Assembly: GCA_015680685.1 (NCBI GenBank)
Contig: MNCI01004661.1
Location: 363,476-427,475, forward strand
Source of the DNA: Gnetum montanum
Lineage: Eukaryota > Streptophyta > Gnetopsida > Gnetales > Gnetaceae
DNA: 64,000 nt
Direction: 5' to 3'
Shown here: positions 36,700 through 49,242 of the stretch, in pieces
Layout: every line of letters begins with the position of its first letter
Numbering within the stretch: position 1 is the first letter of the stretch
Position numbers and translations under genes: made by a program
The notes under the pieces: model-generated
Told to the model about the DNA's origin: nothing
Database searches by the model: none
The model's input: only the letters and a program-made list of their open reading frames with translations

Positions 36700-37775
36700 G
36701 GGTATGATAATCCATCCTGCAATCAAAACATATGGCAAAACAACAGAGACACAAAATCTTGTTTCGATAAGGAGTATGATATTCATGAAGAGAAATGATC
36801 TAGACAAGAATTTAAGAATGAGAATGAATGTTGCAACATACAATGTGTTTGCAAGATCCCTAGTGAGTGAGAAACAATATTTGCTATGTCCATCATGGGC
36901 TTTGGATTGGCACAAATATTGATACCTACGCATTTTAGTAGAATTACAAGATTTGGATGCTAATGTCTTATGCTTACAAGAAGTCTTGCCATGGGAATTT
37001 CTATATCAGTTCCAACCAAACTTGGTAAAGATGAGATATGGAGATATTTATAAGTAAAAAGGTTCTTATGGAAGTTTTTCTTTTGAGCCATATAGATTAG
37101 CATTTTTGTAGAAATTACAACATGGATGGTTGTGCGATCTTTTATAAAGAAGCCAAGTTTGAATTGGTACAAAGATTTGAATGAAGTTTAGAAAATATGA
37201 TTTTTGAAATTCTAGAACTTCAAGCGATGGACAAGAAGCAACAATTAAGATTTTAGAAAAATCACATAGCCCTGGTAGTGATTCTAAAAGTTCATCTATT
37301 AGGAAGATGTGTATGCATGGTTAACACACATTTAATTGCCAAACCAACATGTTTAGATGTTAGACTTCATCAAGGAGCACACTTGATTAAGTAAATACTA
37401 GAAAGTTTGAAAAACAAGTTATTCCTAAGTTGTATCGATCCAATTCTATTTAGTCTTTGTGGAGACTTCAAACTCTAAATTTTAGGAACAGATGATGTTG
37501 ATGGATAATGCTCTAATGGATAACGCCCATCAAGAACCACAATTTACAAATTACTATGCAATGATTAATAAAGATGGGTCAACAACATTCTTCATTGAGA
37601 CTTTGGATTATATTTGGTATGATGCCCAATTCTTTCAAGTTACCAAGTTACTAGAGTTGATTTCTAAAGAAGAAGTTGAGAAGAATCAAGATTAAGCCTT
37701 GCCATCCCTAGCAAGACCATTTGATCATATACCACTTATGGTAGAATTACAGTTACTTTCATCAATTCATAAGGT
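36700..37775 (+). pseudogene. CCR4-type deadenylase (EEP nuclease) pseudogene
   Basis: Plus-strand frames, broken by stops and shifts, spell the endonuclease/exonuclease/phosphatase domain of CCR4 in order: MNVATYNVFARS, CPSWALDWHK, LDANVLCLQEV, VNTHLIAKPTCLDVRLHQGA, LCGDFKL, then TLDYIWYDAQFFQVTKLLEL and FDHIPLMVEL. CCR4 shortens mRNA poly(A) tails in the CCR4-NOT complex. Catalytic positions LQE, NTH, DY and DH remain; the GDFN motif has become GDFK. The leucine-rich repeats of some CCR4 proteins are not seen. The domain spans about 950 bp with no intron-sized gap, which suggests an mRNA-derived copy. It lies wholly inside the LTR element 32656-38666. It cannot make a full protein. Confidence 0.8.
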
Positions 37776-40700
37776 TGATCAAGATGAAGAAGTATCTCAC
37801 TCTTACTTTTATTTGATTAATCTTATTATTTTATTCATTGTTTAATTATATTTCAACTAGATTAATAAAATATCTAAGGTAATGCAAGTTGGGAATAAAG
37901 AATTTGCCCTGCCTTCACTTGGATAACCAGATACCAGTTGCACATTATGTGACCTTGGTTAGAACTAGTGATTGGTAGTTGTTAGATATTTAATTCACTT
38001 CTTAACGTTATCTTAAAAAAATAAAGTAAGTATCAAGAAAGCAATATTTAATTTTCCATATATTTTTCTCACATATATTTTGTTTACAGAATAACTAATG
38101 AAGATGCTGTCTCTTCATAACAAATGTTATTGTTATCTTAATAAGACTTGAAAGGGTAGTTGTAATTGAGACCCGAAAGAGCATGTTGTAATAATGGATG
38201 TGTCTTTTAAAGGTAACCTTTGGGGTTTGGCCTAAGGCATTTATACCCAAGGTTAGAGGTTGTGCTAGCATGGAATGGTGGAGCTGATACAAGCAAGTCA
38301 TGGAGTGGTAAAGCCGGTATAGGCAAGTCATGGAAAGCTAAGTGAAGTGGGACAAGAACTGGACTGGCCATCCCTTTTGGTCGGGTTCTAGGCCTAATCG
38401 TGATGGCAATGCTAGATTGCCTTTAAGGGATAGATGCCAAAGGAAGAAAACCCCAAGGAACACTCTTAGAGCATGATCTAGATACACTATTCTATATCAA
38501 TAAAGGATTCTTTTCTTTCTCTCTTTGCATTTTTCCTATTATTTCCCTTATACATAATGTCGAATATCACTTATATTTCGCATTTGGTATATTTTGTTTG
38601 TACACATAATGTCTTATATATTGTATATTTGACATTTGCCATGACATCCAGAGATGGGATGTCACAGGTGATTCAAGCTATCATTACACGCTATGGAATT
38701 AATATTTTGCATGCTCACTATTTTTCCAAATCTTTTTTGCTTGTTAGAGTGGCCAAATTTGAAATGATTAAGAAATCCTTGGATCTTAAAGTTTTTATCG
38801 ATAAACACATGGAAAGTAGATTTTGATCCCTATTCTTCTGATTATTTTAAAATTCTTTGCTGGATTAAATTAGAAAATTTTTCAAAGTGTTGAAATCAAA
38901 ATGATTGGTAGCATTAGCAAAATGCTTAAAACAAAGTCAAAAACATTACTAAATGATGTGTAGTGCACATGTTATTTTGTAGAGATTGATTTATAGTACA
39001 AGAACACAAAATTAAAACTTAAGACTAATAATTAGTGTTTTTCCTAGAAAATTACATATTATAATTTGTGAGATGTTGCAGTTATTGTCATGCTATAGAC
39101 CATGTTATTGGAATCTATCCTATTCTTAATAAAATAGTTATTTGTGAAGAAAAGAAATAACAATTTTGAGAAAAGACAAATAATTATCATTTTTAGCAAG
39201 CACAAATGAAATCTTCTTTAACTAGTCCTCAATTTTTTACTAATCCTTTTAAATTTGAAGGTGTTAGTAAACTCTCAATATCTAAAGAGAATTCCTTTTT
39301 AGAAAAAAGCTTTTTTAGCATGAACTAGCAATGAAAGTGTTGACATATATACATTTCACTTAGTCACACACAAAAAGAAGAGGAATGTAAATTCTCATTT
39401 CAATTTAAAAACCCATAAGATATTTCCTTCTCTCTCTACTTCTACTACTCCAAATGTTTTCTCATTGAACAATGCTTTTTCACCCATTAATAACATGGAT
39501 TGTGAGACAAATATTAAGCTTGAAAAATCAAGGATGGGGGGTCTTAATGTTAGTTTTATCATAGAATATTTGGGGCCTTTCTAACTGGTCCTAAGCAAAG
39601 ATTACTAAAGAGTATCTTTCAAATCAACATTTATCCTTAAATGTCCTTGTTTTGTAAGAGTTCAAATTTTAATGCATAATATTAGTTTTGTTGATAAATG
39701 CATTTTAAAACTTGCAATTTTTTTTCTGCTACTCATGAAGTTAATAGAGGTGTTATCATTCTAGTTAATAAACATGAGATTGGAAAAGTTTTGAATTTTA
39801 GCTCTAACAATTTTAGAAGAGATATTTGGATTACTTATCATAGTGAAAAAGGAGACTTTGGACTTTGTAATATTCTAATAATTTCAAGGACCAATAAGAG
39901 ATTTGGAGATATCTTTTATCTCTACCTAAAGTTCCTTTCATTATTTGAAGTGATTTCTATATGGTTAAAAGTCATTTAGATAAACTTGATGGTCTTCTTT
40001 GTAATATGCCTTCTCAAGAAAAAGAAGATTAGTGTAATTTTAAATAAAAATAATTTTTATGTTAGTTTTTTATTCCCACATCGTTCAAATGACAAGCATT
40101 ATACTTAGTGTAATTATTAACAAGAAAATGCTAAAATTCATTGTCTGGCTTGATACATTTTACATCTCTAATGTTTCTTTTTGGAAGCCTATAAGTAAAG
40201 TAAAAGTATAAACATATGCTATTTTGTCAAACCATTTTCTTATTGATATATTTCTCTCCAAAATTAATTATTCCTATTTTAAAAGCATGAGCTTCTTCAT
40301 ATAAATGCTAATATGTTCACAAGATCCAGTGGAAAAAATATTTTGAAGTCTTTATGAAATGAGAAAAAAACTACTAGTGATATTAGTTGGATTAACTAGT
40401 GGTAGCAAACTACTTGTAGTGTAAGAAATTATGTAAGATGATTTGGAAAGCAATTTACAAAGCAAAAGCATTAAGTTAAAGAAGATAATGTAGAATCTAT
40501 CAAGCAAATGTAAATTTTCTTAAACTAAATTCCCTTTGATTTTGAAACTCAAAAAGCCTTGACTAAAGTTTGTTATGCTAAACCGTGTTGGGATGCTTTT
40601 GAAGCTAAAAATGCTCTTACTAAAAGTTGCATATCTTAGCCAAATATTGGAGATGAATTTTGTAAGGAATTTTTTAAATTTCTAAAATGAAATGGTCAAG

Positions 40701-41284
40701 CACCTAAACTAGAATTGCTTTACATAAATGATTCCATCATTACAAATCCAAAGACTATTAATAATTTTTTAGCAAAATATTTTTTTCTAAAGGTTTTAGC
40801 AAAGAAAATTTTGAGCCTCTAGTACACATATTGCTCATCTTATAATAAAAGTGCATCAAAATATTCTTGAAATAGAAATTAAAATAAAAATAAATCAAAG
40901 CAACTACTTTTAGTTTAGCATATGGTAAAGGTCTAGGGTTTGATGTTTTTCAAATAATATTTTAAGAAGCATTAGGACATTGTTAGAAATGATCTCTTTC
41001 ATGTTTTCCAAAAAGCTATTAAATAAGTTTTCCTTTGTAAAATTATTAATAAAGGTATGATTCATCTTCTTCCTAAGATTGGAGATCTTCAACATATTGG
41101 TAATTGAAGACCTGTTACTCCTTTTTACAACACATATAAGATTTTAGCTAAATGCATATCTTGTCAGATTTAGAATGCTATAGAAGATATCATCAAACTT
41201 GAGTAGATAAGTTTTTTTAAAGGTAGACATATTTTAAATAATGTTCTTGCATCTTTATTCTAATACTAACCATGACATTACTAT

Positions 41285-42144
41285 TGATGACCGACAAGGT
41301 ACCCCTACACTCAACCATACGAATATGAGTGTGTACGCATGATCGAGTCAAACTCTGCAGATGGGCTAGTTGTGGCATCTAGATAGTTACACATTGATTG
41401 CAGTTCGTTGTCTTTTCACCTGGACTAGTATTTGCTTTATCATGTATGGTTTAGTCCAGAGTGAGGTGTATGATATGATTCGTAATTACTATGCTACTCC
41501 TAAAATCAATAAGAAATAACTTGAGTGAACTAATAGGTGATGGAAAATAAAGTCTAAGCTAGCCTAAGTGCAATGAGCATCTGTCCTTAATCATCCATAC
41601 GCATCTTGGACCTCATGCACTACTTGTGGGGTTACCAAGCACACATTACTTAAGCACTACTAGACACACTGTTGGGTTACCAAGTAGTTACACTTAAATG
41701 TTTGTGATTAAGATGTACTCATTCCACATTAACAATAGGAATAGTAAATAACGATAAAGAAATATTAACTACAAAAAAATAAATAATTAATAATTAAACA
41801 ATTAAAAACTAAGTGAATGCTGCAATGATGGAGTAATCTTGATCTTTATTGCTGATTGTGTGCGTGTCACACTCGAACAAAGGTTTTGTACAATTGCAAA
41901 CATTACACTACAAACATGCACTTGGAAAGGAACTGACAACTAACTGAAAACTAACTAAACATTGACAAAAAGACTTAACCCAAAGACTTACCAACTACCT
42001 CCTTTCTTGTGCGCTCAAGTGCTATATTTATAGGCCCACACAGGAATCATGATATCGTGTGTTCGATATCGTTATCCAGGCTACGATATCGTGTACTCGA
42101 TATTGAATATCTGATATCGGGGCCTGGAAAACTGTGATTCATCA
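41285..42144 (-). mobile_element. Family A solo LTR in the LINE
   Basis: This 860-bp LTR runs from TGATGACCG to GATTCATCA with a perfect ACTAT duplication at 41280-41284 and 42145-42149. It splits the LINE reverse transcriptase. The palindrome array at about 42048-42120 has four GATATC cores plus variants. No internal sequence remains. Confidence 0.92.
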
Positions 42145-42624
42145 ACTATTATTAAGTTATATTATGTTAAAGCTTAAGATAGGCTTGATTACAATTTCAT
42201 TATTTTTTATCTCTATAAATTGGAATTTGGTGATTAATTTATTTATCTTATTTGTATCATGCTCACTAATGCTCATGGTTAAGTTACTACTAATTTTGAA
42301 TTGAGTTCCATCTTTTTTCTTCCATCATTAATTTTTCAAGATTTTCTTTTAGCTTCCTATCTTTTTATTATTGCTGTAGACCTTTTTTTTTTACATAATT
42401 TGCATTATGATCTGTAAAGGAATATCATTAAGGGAATTTCAATAGGTGATCAAGGTATGTAGTTGTTTAACATGCATTTTGCAAATGAATCTTTTTTATG
42501 ATTAACAATTTCTATAAATACTAATATTCTATTAGCTAAAGAAGAATATTACTACATGCTATCTTGCTCTAGTATCAATTGGCAAAAATCTATTATTTAT
42601 TGTAATGGTAATCTTGATGAGTGA

Positions 42625-43485
42625 TGATGAGTGGCGAGGTACCCCTACACTCAACCATACGAATATGAGCGTTTTCACGCACGATCTGGTCGAACTCCGC
42701 AGACGGACTAGTTGTGGCACCTAGACAGTTAGCCTTAGGTCGCAGTTCGCTGTCTTCCCACCTGGACTAGTATTATATTTGTCACGTATGGTTTAGTCTA
42801 GAGTGAGGTGTATGATGTGTTTCTACTCTAATGCTACTCCTGAAGGTAATGGAAGATAATATTAACTAAGTTAAGGGAGAAAGAGTAAGAGAATCTAATC
42901 TAGCCTAAGTGCGATGAGCATCTGCCCCTTGATTATTCGTACACATCTTGGACTTCGTGCACGACTACTACTGGGATTACCAAGTGTAGATCCTAGGTAC
43001 GCTGTTGGGTTACCAAGTAGTCACACTTAAATGCTCGTAATCAAGTCGTACTCATTCCGCGTTTAACATGAGTTTAAGTGTGAGAAGAGATTAACTAGGA
43101 AAACATTAAATAATAATTAAATAAACAAATAAACAAAGTGAATGTTGCAATGATGAAGTAATCTCGATCTTTATTGTCGGTCATGTGTGTGTCCAAGTAC
43201 GTCACACTCGAATAAAGGATGTCGTATAATTACATTCACCACACTGCGGGCAGACACTGGAAAATATTTCTATCTCTGGAGGGGTAAAACTGCCAGAGCT
43301 TTGCTAAGGAACTAAACTGGATGCCTAAAACTGGGAAAGCCACCTCTTATTTATAGAAATTGAGGTAGGCCACGATATCGTGGTAGGCTACAATATCATG
43401 GCTGCTACAATATCGCAGCCACTGCAACAACAGGGCTATGATATCACGGTTGCGATATCATAGCCAGCAAACTCATGACTCATCA
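42625..43485 (-). repeat. A2 left LTR (3' LTR in element sense)
   Basis: It is 861 bp and ends GACTCATCA. At 43370-43470 six palindromic units with ATATC cores alternate with short spacers. It is nearly identical to the right LTR, apart from a sequence gap in the latter. Confidence 0.9.
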
Positions 43486-43667
43486 TACCCCCATGACTGA
43501 ATGAAAACTCGTCCTCGAGTTAAAGTGAGAATAAGCGTCATTGATTACACAGTGGATAGGTATGGGATTATTGACTGACTAGAATGGATTCATGGTGCAG
43601 TGTGGAGTCATAACAAAATTGAGACACAACACAAAAGAAAATCCTATGATTACAAAATTGATGGAAC

Positions 43668-44249
43668 TCATGTAGTTCCTAGTGACGGTGGCTCCTCCAT
43701 AGGTGTCTTTCCCTTTTCTTGTGCTCCAGGTCTTGGGATTTGATGGCGTTGAAGCATGGCCTAGAGTTTCTCCTCTTGTAAGGCCTTGAGTGCCTTGGCG
43801 TGCGTGTAAGTTTGCGCTTGTGCCATAGAGGCATCCCAATCAGCCTTCTCTTTTTCTTCCACCACCCTTTTATTCTCTGTCAATAGTTTATTAAGTTGCT
43901 CGGTTGTAAAAATGTCTAGCTAGTTCTAAGCAACCTTTGGCCCTATATTCGGAAGGTTTAATACTTCCGAAATGGCTTGAACAGAGAAATCAACAGTCAC
44001 ACCACAATTGTTAATAGTGGTGCCTTCTTTTTTATTGTGCCAAAATTGGTATGTTTCCCCTAAGTACTAGGCACCGCTTTTAGAGAGGGTAGGCCTTGAT
44101 TATATAGCAACAAGGTCTTCTTGGTGGATACTAAATGATTGTTCCTTCTACTCTGCATGTTGTTCGGCAGGAACTTGTACTTCACCTCTCCTAGGTCGTT
44201 TGATCACACCTTAAGCAGGATCTTCCTGTTGTCCGTGTTTCGGGTCCAT
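43668..44249 (-). pseudogene. A2 3' accessory ORF (coiled coil, Pro/Glu tail)
   Basis: On the minus strand, from ATG at 44247-44249, the broken frame reads VDFSVQAISEVLNLPNIG and then a heptad-like coiled coil (EEKEKADWDASMAQAQTYTH, AKALKALQEEKL), ending GAQEKGKTPMEEPPSLGTT. The first part resembles the plant retroelement domain catalogued as a putative plant transposon protein (Transposase_32 type). The same blocks occur in A3 at 59993-61870. One or more stops interrupt it. Role unknown. Confidence 0.6.
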
Positions 44250-46047
44250 CTGTAATCACACAGGACCAATCATTAGTAAGGTTGTTACCAAAGTTATGTT
44301 ATACCTCACTGCTTGCCTTAATAGATTAACTTGATTTCCATGTGATGTTAATTATTGGAAGAACATGTCCCTGAAAGATTGTAATGTTAAGTTCTCTTTG
44401 CTTAGGTGGTTTCCAAATTTAATTTTCTGGTATAGCTAAAGGGATTAAATGATTTTTTGGGCATAATTATTCTAAGTGTTACAACTAATTACCCTTAAAT
44501 ATGTCCTTCGGGCGATGATGAATTTCAAAAAATTTATGTGCTATTTAGCATGTGCCCCTCCCCCACGACTAAGCTGAACACTCCGGGGTCAAGTTGTAGA
44601 GAGGATATGAAAGCATAGGATGCACAATCGCAAGTCATAGAGAGGAATTGAAAAATGTCCCCTGTGTGAACAATTGCACAGGGGGGTTACGTATATATAT
44701 TTTCATTGAAGTTAGGGCACTTAGAGAATGTACCGAATTTTTAATATTTCTTTGAAATTAAACGATGACATATGGACGATTGTTAAAGGGTTCCAGGGTA
44801 ATTCAACTAGTTCTGAAGGCACGAAAATTATGATGGTGTAGTATTTATCAATAAGGACCTCGGATGGGAGAAAAAGGTTATGTGATGATTCATAGGAATG
44901 TTGAATCGGAGGAATAGTAACAAGGGAAAGAATATCATGAACAATACATTGAGGGTAATACATGGTGTGTGTGACCTATGTCATAAGTGAAAATTACAAA
45001 AGATTACACAAGTGGGTCCTCCCCAAAGTAGGTTCCAACCTATAATGCCCTTGTGTAACCACACTTAAAGTGTCCATGGGCACTAGAAGGGTTAAATGTA
45101 ATCCGTACTAACTCCACAAAACACACACATGTAGATATCACCGAAATGAGGTAAGAATTCTATGTTACACACGACATGAGCTATAATTACATGAATAGTG
45201 AGATGAGACGAACTATAGAAAGGGATCATAGAGATTGGGACATGAGGTAACTGACCCAGGACACAGTGAATCCTGCATGTAAAGCATGATTAAGGTGTCA
45301 TTAACCCATCATTCCAAGATCAGGACCAAGTCCATTCCTCTAATTAGTGACATCGCATTGTTTCATCTCATGGTGAGCAACTATGAGAGTACCATAACAA
45401 CAAGGCGTACGATCACTTGGTGTTTTGTTCAAGGGAGGAGTGCATTTCTTTTGTGGCAGTTTCTTTTCTTTTTCTTTTTGAATACTGAATCCAGAGAAGC
45501 CGCCAACCTTCAGGCATGGGTGCATGTCTTTCTAGTGGGACCCCCTAGAACAACATTAATTTTTGAGTGCCCTTTGATTACTCTTACTCCCATTTTTCAT
45601 TAGATCTATAAGGATCTTAGTACAACCACATTGCATGATAACTCCCACAGACGTCACCAAAGAGAATCTGCAAGTCCCCTTGATTTCACACCCTAATCAT
45701 TCCCTCTTGGTTCATCCTTCTTCATTCTAGGTACAATGAACACAAAATTAATTTTAAGTTTCTAAAATGTTAAGAATATACCTTGAATAGAACCTCTTAT
45801 TTGTAGAATGGATGAGTGGGTGTAATGGGCTCATGGTCCAAATAATTGCTAACTTGAAACTTAATAACATAGAACACACCTCAACCAACAATCCACATGA
45901 GTGTTTTATTCATAGATGAGATTACTTACAAAAATGTAAAAAGACAAAAACACAAAGAGATAAAAAGATAAAACAAGAAGTTGAAAAAAATGAAAAAATG
46001 GAAAAAAAAAATTAAAAAATCAAAGAAAATAAAAATGGTTATTAATC

Positions 46048-46760
46048 CTACTTGGAATTAGAATGGGGAATATCCCTCATAGCTAAACGGTTGAGGATGG
46101 CACGGATTAATAACTGACGACTGGGATCCTTGCATTTTGAAAGTATTCTGGCTTGGTCATATTTACCCCATCGAGTTTCACACACTGGGTTATAGTAAGC
46201 ATAGTGGAAAAATTTATATGATGTAGTTCCCAGATAATGAGTTGACCCACTATGATGTTGGTGACCGTTAGATGGTATGCAAGGATTGGGTTGTCGCTCT
46301 CCCTTCTTGTGTTCATTGGGCCGTATGATTGTTGGAGTGTGAGTTGGTGGCCCTGATGAAGTTACATGAGGCGTTGGGTTCGAAGGTAAGGGTGCACCAC
46401 AGTGTGGGACTTGTGTTAGGTTGTAAGATGCAGTGGCCTTAGAATTGTGTTGTCCCTTCTTACAACCATGTTTAAAGAAGGGGTGCTTTTGATGTTGAGG
46501 AGGCCTCTCACTGCTGTTAGTACTATTAGCACAAGTGACGTTTGGAGGTTGTTGCAGTGGTGCAGACACCTTAGGAATAGTTGGTGGTGATGTAGAAGGA
46601 GGGAAAGGATGAGAATGTTGAAAATTAGGAGAAGTGTAGGGTACAAAAGGTGGTGGTTGTGTTGGAGGTATGGGCTGATAGTATTGAGGAGAATGGTGTT
46701 GTGGTGAGATAAAGTGCGTTGGCTCAGTTGGAGAAACAGAATGTTGAACAAGATAAGCAT
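46048..46760 (-). pseudogene. A2 Pro/His/Asn-rich region downstream of gag
   Basis: The longest frame (46048-46569, 173 residues) is low complexity with many Pro, His, Ser and Asn. It contains HPFFKHGCKKG and ends MRDIPHSNSK. It parallels A1 3190-4030. No known domain. It may be the linker between Gag and a lost polyprotein. Confidence 0.5.
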
Positions 46761-47016
46761 TTGGATTTGAGTGATATGAAGGGTGTCTCCAGTCTAGTGG
46801 TGGTCTCCCCCATGACTGGGATTGTTGCCACTGTGATCAAACACAGTATCTCTGTACGAACTCTGGATGTAACATGTTTTCCCAATGCTCATGTAAATGT
46901 GACAATATTGGACATTGGCCCTTGGGGTGATCGTACAAGGATATGTTGCATTCATACGTATGATTGGCAGTTGAGCTCTCATTTTCCTTATTCCTTCTTT
47001 CCAATTGTCTAATTTC

Positions 47017-48327
47017 TTATCTTGCTTCTTGGGTTGTCAAAACTTTATCTCCAATAATGTTGATAAATTCTCCACACTTTTGATACGTCCATTCCAACAT
47101 CTTATTGATCTTTTCCTTTGCTTCTTCTAATGTTTGTTGTATTGGCAAAGATGATTCTTCCACCTTGAGATCGGTTGATTTCTCCTTTTTATGATCATGG
47201 ACCTTTGTTAAGTTGAGACTTTGGCCTCGTTGATGTTTTTCAATACTCTCCCATCTAGCCATATCTCCTTCTTCTTTTGTTACCTGCTTAATAAGCTCTT
47301 GGACTTGATAGATTCGTAGTTCATATAGTTGACCTTGGGCATACATTCCTAAGGTCTCTCTTGTTTCATTACGTAGCCCATCAATGATATGATACATTAG
47401 CCTTTCCTCGAAAAACCCATGGCCTGGACAGTTGTTTAACAGTGCATAATATCCTTCTAAGGCCATGTCCAAGGGTTCATGTTGTGCTTGTTTCCATCCT
47501 TGGATTTGTTTTCTCAAGGCTAACACTCTTGCTTACGTTTGATATTTTTCGTTAAAGACTTCTACCATTGTTGACCAACGTCGTATTGAATTTGGTTTTA
47601 ACAATCTATACCATACTTTTGCTTGGTCAACGAGTTTCATAGGGAAGAGCTTAAGTTTTTGCCACCTGTTATCAATGTTATTCCATGTGCAGGCATCGTA
47701 GAAGGCCTATAAATGTTGATGCGGATCTAAGTCATAGACTCTTGAGAAATTAGGGAAGTTGTTTAAATCGAGCCTGGGTAGATGGCTCTCTTTACGATGC
47801 TTACGGGAGATTCGAACAGCCTCTTGTATTAGCGTTAGGCTCTTAGTGGCCAGAAGGGGTTCATCATCACTAAGTAGGTTTTGAGTTTGTGAGTTGGGAT
47901 GATGTTGCCTTCGTTAATGTTGGCATTCTTGATTTTCTTTGTGAGCTCGATTTTTAGTTCTACGCTGATCCCTTGAAAGATAGTAATTCGTGTCACAATC
48001 TGATGTTGAAGGAGTAGAGGAAGAGAAGGAACTGTAAAACTCATTATGACTTTTGTAAGTCTTCCAATCATCCCCAAGTAAGTTCTTGTTAGTTATTGAG
48101 AAGGTCCGAGGCCTTTTGGGCCTCCTCGTTCTATGGGATGTCTCATCCTCACTAGAGGTATCAGAGATGGATGACGAGAGTCTTTGAGTATCGTTGGGGT
48201 GTTCATAAACGTAGGGGACTCCTACATAAGGTTGAGTAATCCAATCTTCATTGTCATCTAATTCGTCGGTTATCCAATGAATTTCCTCACTAGGTGTGGC
48301 ATTATCGTAATCTTGTAGGAGAGGCAT
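47017..48327 (-). pseudogene. gag: A2 gag remnant
   Basis: Minus-strand frames 48327-47914 (N-terminal: MPLLQDYDNATPSEE, acidic then Arg-rich) and 47526-47017 (HEPLDMALEGYYALL..CPGHG, MYHIIDGLRNETRETLGMY) are joined by broken sequence. The second part is the capsid C-terminal region of Ty3/gypsy Gag. The start codon lies about 140 bp inside the primer-binding site. Stops between the frames disable it. Confidence 0.8.
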
Positions 48328-48468
48328 TGTTGCAAAGTTGTGTGTGAATTTATGTGTGACTGTTTACAATTATTTCTTGCTAAAAGATGTATCGTTAATT
48401 TCTATATAGCGATCTTGTATGATATAACTAATCTAGATAACTAGCACCGTCCTCGACAACGGTGCCAA

Positions 48469-49242
48469 TGATGAGTGGCGAGGTACCCCTACACTCAACC
48501 ATACGANNTCGCAGTTTGCTGTCTTCCCACCTGGACTAGTATTATATTTGTCATGTATGGTTTAGTCCAGAGTGAGGTGTATGATGGGTTTCTACTTTAA
48601 TGCTACTCTTGAAGGCAATGGAAGATAATATTAACTAAGCTAAGGGAGAAAGGGTAAGAGAATCTAATCTAGCCTAAGTGCAATGAGCATTCGCCCCTTG
48701 ATTATTCATACACATCTTGGACTTCATGCACAATTACTACTGGGATTACCAAGCGCAGATCCTAGGTACGCTACTGGGTTACCAAGTAGTCACACTTAAA
48801 TGCTCATAATCAAGTCGTACTCATTCCGCGTTTAACATGAGTTTAAGGGTGAGAAGAGATTAACTAGAAAAACATTAAATAATAAATAAACAAAGTGAAT
48901 GCTGTAATGATGAAGTAATCTCGATCTTTATTGTCGGTCATGTGTGTGTCCAAGTACGTCACACTCAAATAAAGGATGTCGTACAATTACATTCACCACA
49001 CTGCGGGCAGGCACTGGAAAATATTTCTATCTCTGGAGGGGTAAAACTACCAGAGCTTCGCTAAGGAACTAAATTGGATGCCTAAAACTGGGAAAGCCAC
49101 CTCTTATTCATAGAAATTGAGGCAGGCCACGATATCACGGTAGGTTGCGATATCACGGCCGCTGCGATATTGCGGCCACTGCAACAACAGGGCTATGATA
49201 TCACAGTTGCGATATCACAGCCAGCAAATTCATGACTCATCA
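48469..49242 (-). repeat. A2 right LTR with a 2-N assembly gap
   Basis: It is 774 bp with NN at 48507-48508. Compared with the left LTR, 77 bp (equivalent to 42663-42739) are missing at the gap. Otherwise it aligns closely and ends GACTCATCA. Confidence 0.9.

Larger units (their letters stand above)
32656..38666 (+). mobile_element. LTR retroelement carrying a CCR4-like gene copy
   Basis: The left LTR spans 32656-34162 (about 605 bp once a nested solo LTR is removed) and the right LTR about 38067-38666. Both end in TGTCACA. The target duplication is GGTAA at 32651-32655 and GGTGA at 38667-38671, matching at 4 of 5. Next to the left LTR lies ATTGGTATTGGAGC, similar to the initiator-Met primer-binding site TGGTATCAGAGC, so the element reads on the plus strand. 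The 3.9-kb interior has no gag or pol that I can read. It holds B-box-like repeats, GC-rich repeats and a CCR4-type deadenylase pseudogene. The start of the right LTR is degenerate. Confidence 0.75.
42625..49242 (-). mobile_element. Full-length family A LTR retrotransposon A2 (non-autonomous)
   Basis: LTRs are 42625-43485 and 48469-49242. The duplication is AGTGA at 42620-42624 and AGTGG at 49243-49247, matching at 4 of 5. On the minus strand the primer-binding site TTGGCACCGTTGTCGAGGAC abuts 48469 and the polypurine tract ATGGGGGTA abuts 43485. The order is gag (48327-47017), a Pro-rich region (46760-46048), non-coding sequence, then the 3' accessory ORF (44249-43668). There is no readable pol in the 5-kb interior. 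It splits the LINE, which resumes in the same reading sense on both sides. Confidence 0.92.
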
